A stretch of DNA of 64,000 bases from Acacia acuminata (lineage: Eukaryota; Streptophyta; Magnoliopsida; Fabales; Fabaceae): contig JAFJYI010000018.1 of NCBI GenBank assembly GCA_019022655.1, forward strand, positions 5,456,001 to 5,520,000, in the 5' to 3' direction. Each line of letters starts with the position of its first letter. The stretch's first letter is position 1. Shown here one piece after another: positions 57,014-64,000 of this stretch. The notes beneath the pieces are model-generated. The model was not told where the DNA came from. It saw only the letters and a program-made list of their open reading frames with translations, and made no database searches. The translations under genes and the position numbers were made by a program.

Positions 57014-58841
57014 GGGAAAATTACGCACAGGTCCCAAGGATGACAAAAAAAATACAATTAGGTCTCTTAAAATGACCAAATTATACAGAAGTCCCTAGGG
57101 ACTTCTGTGTAATTATTTGTGAATGTAAAATTACCATTTTGTTATTTCTGACTTCCAGAAGCTATTTACAACAACAAATGCTATATTAACAACAGAAAAG
57201 TATATTTTAACAACAACTTTTGAAAACCTAGATTTTTTTGATCTATCACGTCCAGAGGCTATTTACAACAAATACTATATTAAGAAAAATCATATTTTAA
57301 CAACAATTTTTGAAAACCTAGAATTTGTTATTTCTAACTTCCAGAGGCTATTTACAACAACAAATGCTATATTAACGACAGAAAAAATATATATTTACAA
57401 CAACCTTTGAAAACCTGGATTTTTTTTCCATTTCTTAAGTCCATAGACTATTTACAACAACAAATGCTATATTAACAACAGAAAAAACATATATTTACAA
57501 CAACTTTAAAAAACCTGGAATTTGTTATTTCGACTTCCGGAGGCTATTTACAACAACAAATATTATATTAACAACGAGAAAAATTTTATTTTAACAACAA
57601 CTTTTGAAAACCTGGAATTTGTTATTTCGACTTCCAAATGCTATTTACAACCACAAATGCTATATTAACAAAGAAAAAGCATATTTTAACAACAACTTTT
57701 GAAAACCTGGAATTTGTTAATTTCGACTTCCGAGGCTATTTACAACAACAAATGCTATATTAACAACGGAAAAATTTTATTTTAACAACAACTTTTGAAA
57801 ACCTGGAATTTGTTATTTCTGACTTCCAAATGCTATTTACAACCACAAATGCTATATTAACAACAGAAAAAGCATATTTTAACAACAACTTTTGAAAACC
57901 TGGAATTTGTTAATTCTGACTTCCAGAGGCTATTTACAACAACAAATGCTATATTAACAACGGAAAAACATATATTTACAACAACCTTTGAAATCTGGAT
58001 TTTTTCATTTCTTAAGTCCATAGGCTATTTACAACAACAAATGCTATATTAACAATAGAAAAAGCCTATATTTACAATAAATTTTGAAAACTTGGATTTT
58101 TTTTCATTTCTCATGTCCAGAGGCTATTTACAACAGAAAAAGCATATATTTACAACAACCTTTGGAAAAATAACCAGAAACATTAGAGGATGAAGGATGG
58201 ATAAAGGAACAGGGGATGAGAGAAAGGCAAGTTCGCCGGATCTGTGGTCTTGCCTCAGCCATGTCAAGTGATCACCGTGAGTAAGCAAAACGGAAGCAGA
58301 GGTCGAATATTGGAGCAGGTCCGAAATCAAAAAATCCACAGAGCACCTGAAAATAAGCAAAACAACGGAAGCTGTAGTTAAATCTTGGAGTAGGTCCGAA
58401 ACCAGAAAATCCACAGGGCACCCGAAATTAAGCAAAACGTAAGGTGATCTTCAGAACGATGGTGGCGATCAGCGGAGATCGTGGCGGAGTGGTCAATGGA
58501 AATCACAGGGGCCGATGGCCTTTCATGCGTCTTCCTTGCTCGGTTCTTGGTGGAAATCGTGGTGGAGATCAGTCTTGCCAGAGATCGCAGGGGCCAAGTG
58601 CTTCTTCCGTGAGATTCTTGGCAGAAATGGCGGAGAGAGACAGGAGAGAGGAGAGAGACAGAAGAGAAGGAGATGACAAACTAGATTCAGTGATTAGGCA
58701 TGTTTGTTCTTTGTCCAAAATGATAATTTTGTATTCTCAAATAATTACACAAAAGTCCCTAGGGACTTTTGTGTAATTTTGTCATTTGAAGGGACCTAAT
58801 TGTATGTTTTTGTCATCCTTGGGACCGTGCGTAATTTTCCC
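57014..58841. mobile_element. Foldback/TIR element, copy 2
   Basis: Copy 2 of 1702-3530, with the same inverted ends beginning GGGAAAATTACGCACAGG. In this copy the right end reads GGGACCGTGCG where copy 1 and the left arm read the equivalent of GGGACCTGTGCG. A T is therefore missing from a CTG, which breaks the symmetry and points to a calling error. Confidence 0.75.
57155..58165. repeat. Minisatellite, copy 2
   Basis: Collinear with the array at 1845-2870, same unit and nearly the same copy number. Unit-to-unit differences are shared between the two copies, so the array was already diversified when the 8.7-kb segment was duplicated. Confidence 0.9.
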
Positions 58842-58864
58842 AAAAAAATAATGCTCTAATACCA

Positions 58865-59152
58865 TGTTAATAAATGTGATTGAAGAAGAATCAAGATAAA
58901 GAATCACGTATTATTAACAAAAGAGGAACATCCCTTTACAATGATGGTTAACTCTAAAACCTAGAAGGAGACTATGTTTACTCCTTCTTAGAGAGAGATC
59001 AAGTTAACTCTCTCTCTACACATAGTGAGGGCTCCACATCCAATACTCTAATCTCAATAGTTAAGATCCTCTATATATATAGAGTAAGTCCTAACTTTCT
59101 AATTAACTAATCAACTATTCTCTTATATTAACTAATCCCTAATTAACTAACA
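58865..59152 (-). repeat. Right (5') LTR of gene-carrying retroelement
   Basis: 288 bp, TG...CA ends, abutting the initiator-Met primer-binding site at 58852-58864 and followed by the target duplication GTATT at 59153-59157. It differs from the left LTR at several positions and by a short indel near the inner end, so the insertion is not brand new. Confidence 0.85.
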
Positions 59153-59294
59153 GTATTATTGAGGCAAAGGATGTGAAGGGATAAAAAGGGTAAAAGAGAG
59201 AATCCGATCTTATTTTTGTGGTCAATCAGCCATTGTTGATCCCCCTAGTGTATATAGCTCAAAATCAAGTGGTCGGCTCCTCGTACACTAAGTA

Positions 59295-60278
59295 ATGTTG
59301 CCACTTATCATTATTCTCTTCTCATCTATCATCCTCATATTTCTTATCTACAGAACAAGACCAAGATCACATCTTCCACCAGGTCCTTCTGGTCTTCCTC
59401 TCATAGGCAATCTTCACCGCCTTCCCGACTCGCACCACAACGCTATCTATGGCGTCTTTCCAAGCAATATGGTCCTCTCATATTCCTTCGCTTCGGCCTC
59501 AAGCCCACCATAGTTGTTTCCTCAGCCAAAATTGCCAGCCAAGTTATGAAAACCCACGACCTCGTATTTGCGAGCAGACCATCCTTGCATGGTCAACGTA
59601 AATTATCCTACAATGGCTTAGAGGTGGCTTTTGCTCCTTACAGTGACTATTGGAAAGAAGTGAAAAAATTGTGCGTGTTTCACTTGTTTAGCTCTCGCCG
59701 CATCCACTCGTTTCGTCCCATTCGGGAAGAGAAGGCTTTGAGAACCATTCGAAGGTTGTCTCAATCTGTCGCTTCTCACAAATTAATCAACCTCTGCGAG
59801 ACAATGATGTCTTTCTCCGGAACTTTGATTTGTAGGATTGCTTTCGGGAAGGGGTATGAGTTGGAAGACAATAAAGTAAATGAGAGAAGTGGATTTCATG
59901 GACTGCTCCATGAATCTCGAGCCTTGTTGACAGAATTTTACTTCTCGATTATATACCATGTTTGGGGTGGATTGATAGAATCGAGAGGACTTCATAGTCA
60001 ACTGGATCAAACATTCAAGCAGCTCGACATGTTCTACCAGCAAGTCATCGACGACCACAGGAATCCAAAAACCCCAACTGATAAAAAAGACGTCATTGAT
60101 ATCTTTCTTCAAATAATGAATGATCAAAACTTTGGTTGATCTCACTATGGACCACATCAAAGCTTTGCTCATGGTAATGTTATCTCTTATGTCTTTTTCC
60201 CCGCAATATTTAATTGTATGCTTTGAGGGTCACTAATTTACTTATTTGTCTTATTATATTGTGGATGCAGAATATTTT
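59295..60278 (+). pseudogene. P450-D, duplicate of the exon-1-only P450-A
   Basis: Copy 2 of P450-A: ATG 59295, exon 1 to 60173, intron 60174-60270, then the same loss of exon 2. It has the 2-bp deletion and NDQNFG stop of A. In addition CTGATT reads CGATT near 59944 and CAGAGG reads CGAGAGG near 59980. The first shifts the frame and the second restores it, scrambling about a dozen residues that are normal in A. This pair of opposite indels at a CTG and a CAG is hard to explain by evolution. Confidence 0.9.
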
Positions 60279-61997
60279 CATGTTTTCAAAATAACATGAA
60301 AATAACCTATATATCTACACTAGTTAACAAAATAACAAGTTTCCTATTGTTTTCATGTTCTAAAGTTGGTCTAAACTTCCCTAAACCTTCCCACATTCAG
60401 CGAGACGTATGCATTTTGGAATCAACCTATATATATATATATATATATATATGCTCATAAGTGCAGCAACGTTCTCATTCTCGTTTGTATATGCATCAAC
60501 CAAGTTTTGATTTCATATGTTTACACGCACCTGAGCAACGGAACCACTTATGGTGCCTATCCAAAGGATAGGCACCATGTGCCTAACTAACGGATCGTCT
60601 AGATCGATCCGGACGGTCCGCATTTAAGTTTTTTAAAAGACATTTTTAAATGAAAAAATGATTTTTTGAAAAAGTGTCGAGTTAAGAGATTATCGTTATT
60701 TTAGATCTTCTACCTAAAAAAATAATTTTTAAAAAAATAAAAAGTAAAAAAATATTAAATCGGGACCGTCTAGATCAAATCGGACGGTCAGATTAACTAG
60801 GCAAATGGTGCCTATCCTTTGGATAAGCACCATAAGTGGTTCCCCTGAGCAACGTTATAAGCATATATATAACTTTCATGCAGTAAGCTTTTTCCTACGA
60901 GCAGCAACTAGTTTCATTTACTTCCCACAAGCATCGGTGTATAAATAAATATATATATATATATATATATAGCACAGTAGCTAACCTCGGTCAACGGACT
61001 TGAACGCTGATTCTTGGTGGTTAAGGTGTCTCTATTTTGCTGGTATGAAAATAGAGTGAAGAAAATCCAGACGCATTCCTGACTCTCCTTCTCCTCTTCT
61101 CGGTTTCTCTCTCACTTTCACATTCACTCTCTCTCGTTCAAGGATATAGCTCTGGTTTTTAGCTAATGGTAATGGAATGAATATGGATCAATGAGTAGTG
61201 ATTATATAAAGAACTGAGGGTCCAGTCCGACGTGAGGAACACTAGACCGAGAAGCAATACACGGTGGGTAATATGCGAGGAGCTCAAGAAGCATGGCGTT
61301 TCTGTGTTTGCATAAACCATGGAAGCCGTTGGCGTGATCTAGTCCAAGAGTATAGTTATGATGAGGATTTGTTTCCTGATCTTTCGCGCTTACGGGATTT
61401 TGTACACAATGTTGTGGCCATTCCCGTTGTTAATGCGTTTTATGTAATCGATTTTTTTTTTTATATTCAATGTGTTTCCCAATCGATGCTTGTTGGGCCA
61501 AGGGATTTAAATGAATTGGTTTGGGCCCAAATGCTTTTGTGAGTTGGCTAGTGGTATAAATGAAAATGAATAGATCATGTTTTGGGTTTTAAAACATATG
61601 GCACGTGGGTTCGTGTAATATGAGCAGATCAAATGGGTTAAATAATCAATTGGTTGATTTGGGCCCATGTATAATGGCTGCTTGTTAGGTTGGTTTGTTG
61701 TCCACTCGTGTTGGGCGACAAAATATAAATGGGCCTTTATAATACTATATTGAGTGACCACAAAGATTTACCCACTTGATTCTCTTTAATCCTTTATTTG
61801 TAATTAGGTCCATTACTTATATAATTGCAATTGTTGAATAATCATGAGAAATAAATCCTTAATTCAATATAAGGATTTTTCTTTATCACTTAATTTTTCT
61901 TAAGCCATAAAACATAATTTCTAACATTTTAGGCCTAAATTACATACGTAATTTTCATAAAATATCCCATTTTAAATCCCAAAATTTGGGATGTACA
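60279..61997 (-). mobile_element. Reversed Ty3/gypsy-type LTR fragment, copy 2
   Basis: Copy 2 of 4965-6692. Here the terminus is better preserved: GGGATGTACA ends at 61997 and is followed by CCGTC, whereas copy 1 reads GGGATGTACGTC. On the minus strand the element therefore begins TGTACATCCC. Confidence 0.75.
60540..60843. mobile_element. Mutator-type MITE, copy 2
   Basis: Copy 2 of 5231-5540 with the same CCTGAGCAAC flanks (60530-60539 and 60844-60853). Its internal CTGGACGGTCCAG palindromes read CCGGACGGTCCGC here, degrading the symmetry at CTG/CAG positions only. Confidence 0.88.
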
Positions 61998-62236
61998 CCG
62001 TCAAAGAGGTTAATTAAGTCAGATAAAGGGAACGGTTTGAAAACATCGGACAAGTAGCCCGATAAGCATGTAAGATAGACGTTAACTTTTTTAAGTCGAG
62101 GCAATGTTGTTAATTAAAGCTTGCGTCTTGTTTGAATCAACGTAGTCGAATTAATGGACGGAGCCCAACCTCTGGTTTATCAAGATCCTAGATATCACAT
62201 CATCTCTTGTATTGCAATCATGTGGGAGTTCATATT

Positions 62237-64000
62237 TAAACGTTGCGGTTTTCCATATGCTACCGGATTCCTTCCTTAAGGTACTTCCAAGAACTCAATT
62301 TTCTGATCACAATCCTATTCTTCTTTCGGTGGGGATTAAACTAATTAATAGGCAAGTTAGGAAACCTTTTCGGTTCGAAGCCATGTGGTTATTCCATGAT
62401 AATTTTAAGGATTTTATCGAGTCTAATTGGTCCGTCCAAGATACTCTTGAGACCAGTTTGGCTAATCTGCAGAAACAATTAAATCAGTGGAATAGGGAGG
62501 TTTTCGGCTTGGTTGAAAAAAGGAAATATGAGCTACTTGCCAGGATAAAGGGCATTCAGAATTCTAGAAACTACCCCTACTCCGCATTCCTCAATGAGTT
62601 GGAGAGACAATTGCAGGGGGAGTTGGAGGAAGTGCTCCGGGCTGAGGAACTCAAGTGGTTTTAGAAATCCAGAGCTAATTGGATTTTAAAGGGAGACCCG
62701 AATACACGATACTACCAGATGAGTACTAAGATTAGAAGGAAGCGGAATAGCATCATGGCGCTTAAGGAGGAGAATGGTAATTGGTTGGAGGGAGAAGAGG
62801 TTTTAAAAGACCTTGTTACGTCCTACTTCAAGCAATTGTTCCAAGAAGAGATAGCGTCGAAAGGCACCCTGAACACAAATATATCCTTCCCGAGCTTGCC
62901 GAGAGACAGATTACAAACTTTGGGAGTGGTTCCTTCGAACAAAGAAATCAAGCGGGCTGTTTTTTCAATGGGGCCGTACAAGGCCCCGGGAGATGACGGT
63001 TTTCCTCCCCTGTTTTTCCAAGCGAACTGGGGGAAAGTGGGGCCATCAAGTATGCTCCTTTGTTAAGGGGTTTTTTCAGGGCTGTCTCGTTAAAGAGGCG
63101 AACAAAACGCTAATTACCCTTATTCCCAAGAAGAACAATCCAGAGTTTGTCCATCAGTTCAGACCCATTTCACTATGCTCCGTTCATTATAAGTGTGTTA
63201 CTAAGGTGCTCACGGCAAGATTAAAGAATGTAATGGATGAGCTAATTTCGCCCTTTCAAGCAAGTTTCATCAAGGGAAGACAAATCCAAGACAATCTTGT
63301 TATTGGTCAAGAAGTGATGCATACTATGAAAAAGGCTAGGGGAAGGAAAGGTTTCATGGCCTTGAAAATTGACCTAGAAAAAGCCTATGATCGGTTGAGT
63401 TGGAGCTTCATTAGACAAACTCTTTTAGAGGCCGGTTTTGAAATGGGATTGGTTAACCTGATTATGGACTGTGTCACGACAACTTCGTATAACATTTTAT
63501 GGAATGGGGAGAAGACTGAGTTCTTCACTCCAACAAGGGGCATCCGGCAAGGGGATCCTATATCTCCCTATTTATTTATCCTTTGCATTGATCGGCTCTC
63601 TCATTTAATCTGCGAGGTGGTAAATAGGAAGGAGTGGAGTCCGATTAAGACTTCAAGAGGAGGTCCACAAATTTCTCACTTGATGTTCGCAGATGACCTC
63701 CTTCTATTTGGGGTAGCCTCTGTGGAACAAGCGGTTTGCATGATGGTTTGTTTGCATAGGTTTTGTGGAGCTTCAGGGGAAAGAGTCAGCACAGCAAAAT
63801 CATCCATGTTCTTTTCCCCTAGAGTTGGTGTTGAAATGAAGGCTCGTATTCAAAATATTACACATATGAAGATATCAAATGAGATTGGTAGATACTTGGG
63901 ATTTCCTCTGTCAAGGAAAAGGAAGGCAAGAGAGACTTTTCAGTATATTGTCGAGAGGGTGAATTCAAAGTTGGCCTCTTGGAAGGCCAATGCTCTATCT
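62237..64000 (+). mobile_element. LINE, copy 2 (runs off the window)
   Basis: Collinear with 6932-8691 after the same left target sequence (62216-62236). In this copy the reverse transcriptase block reads through GIRQGDPISPYLF near 63538, which copy 1 has shifted. In return it has TTTTAG in place of TTTCAG at 62661 (a stop at a CAG site) and lost bases in the GGCTGTCTCG region near 63083. Confidence 0.92.

Larger units (their letters stand above)
54252..59152 (-). mobile_element. Non-autonomous LTR retroelement carrying host gene fragments
   Basis: Complete element in minus orientation, about 4.9 kb. The left (3') LTR is 54252-54552 and the right (5') LTR 58865-59152. The outer ends begin TGTTAATAAA and end TAACTAACA, flanked by the 5-bp duplication GTATT at 54247-54251 and 59153-59157. 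A primer-binding site for initiator tRNA-Met (reverse complement TGCTCTAATACCA) lies at 58852-58864, directly inside the right LTR. The 4.3-kb interior has no gag, protease, integrase or reverse transcriptase that I can find. It holds fragments resembling an NPF transporter and squalene synthase, a Mutator-type MITE and a minisatellite-bearing foldback element. It is a large non-autonomous derivative, presumably mobilised by a copia element. It sits about 140 bp upstream of P450-D. Confidence 0.85.
55308..64000. repeat. Segmental duplication, copy 2
   Basis: Second copy of 1-8691 in the same orientation, offset about 55.3 kb. It starts inside the retroelement that begins at 54252, so this copy also shows the left LTR and left flank that copy 1 hides beyond the window edge. 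It ends at the window edge in the middle of the LINE reverse transcriptase. Several frames broken in copy 1 are open here and the reverse is also true, always at short CAG, CTG or CCG contexts. Confidence 0.95.

Noticed and set aside
54252..59152. Autonomous copia element
   Set aside because: Read in all frames on the minus strand, no gag, protease, integrase or reverse transcriptase signature was found between the LTRs.
55286..60278. A triterpenoid biosynthetic gene cluster (squalene synthase next to P450s)
   Set aside because: The squalene synthase piece is about 48 codons with a frame shift, inside an LTR element, and the adjacent P450s A and D lack exon 2. There is no functional pathway gene beside P450-C.

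Overview
This window is nuclear DNA from a flowering plant, most likely a eudicot. It is AT-rich. Its only recognisable host genes are CYP71-clan cytochrome P450s with one short phase-0 intron. Nearly everything else is plant-type transposable elements: Ty1/copia, Ty3/gypsy-like solo LTRs, an L1 LINE with a C-terminal RNase H, and Mutator, hAT and Tourist-type MITEs. I see no rRNA, tRNA, CRISPR or prokaryotic feature.

Layout. (i) 1-8691 and 55308-64000 are two copies of one segment about 55.3 kb apart. Each carries, left to right: an LTR retroelement that has lost gag-pol and holds pieces of host genes (minus strand); a broken exon-1-only P450 (A at 3981, D at 59295); a reversed gypsy-type LTR fragment that replaced P450 exon 2; and a 5'-truncated LINE. 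(ii) 10.5-18.6 kb is P450-B with its flanks. B would be full length except for a 1,010-bp solo LTR inside exon 1 and a 2,450-bp solo LTR just before the stop codon. (iii) 18.7-25.5 kb holds a truncated copia element between two copies of a ~965-bp repeat, then a foldback element. (iv) 26152-35669 is one very large solo LTR, itself hit by a complete copia element and a Tourist-like MITE. (v) 35.7-45.3 kb is repeat-rich spacer with a 46-codon P450 tail. (vi) 45.3-49.5 kb is P450-C, the only intact gene, with 5' and 3' flanks homologous to those of B. (vii) 49.5-54.2 kb is spacer that is an older duplicate of 36.5-39.6 kb.

The window is a tandem P450 cluster undergoing birth and death. One intact gene (C) stands among an LTR-interrupted paralogue (B), two exon-1 relics (A, D) and a terminal-exon remnant. 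The target-site duplications allow most insertions to be ordered.

The two findings most worth checking are these. First, the ~8.7-kb copies differ mostly at CAG/CTG (CHG) trinucleotides, where one copy reads CG, TCG or CGAG. This looks like a consensus-calling artefact at methylated CHG sites rather than evolution, and it creates false frameshifts. Second, the gag-pol-less LTR element contains sense-strand fragments resembling squalene synthase and the C-terminal end of an NRT1/PTR (NPF) transporter, which suggests gene capture by a retroelement.
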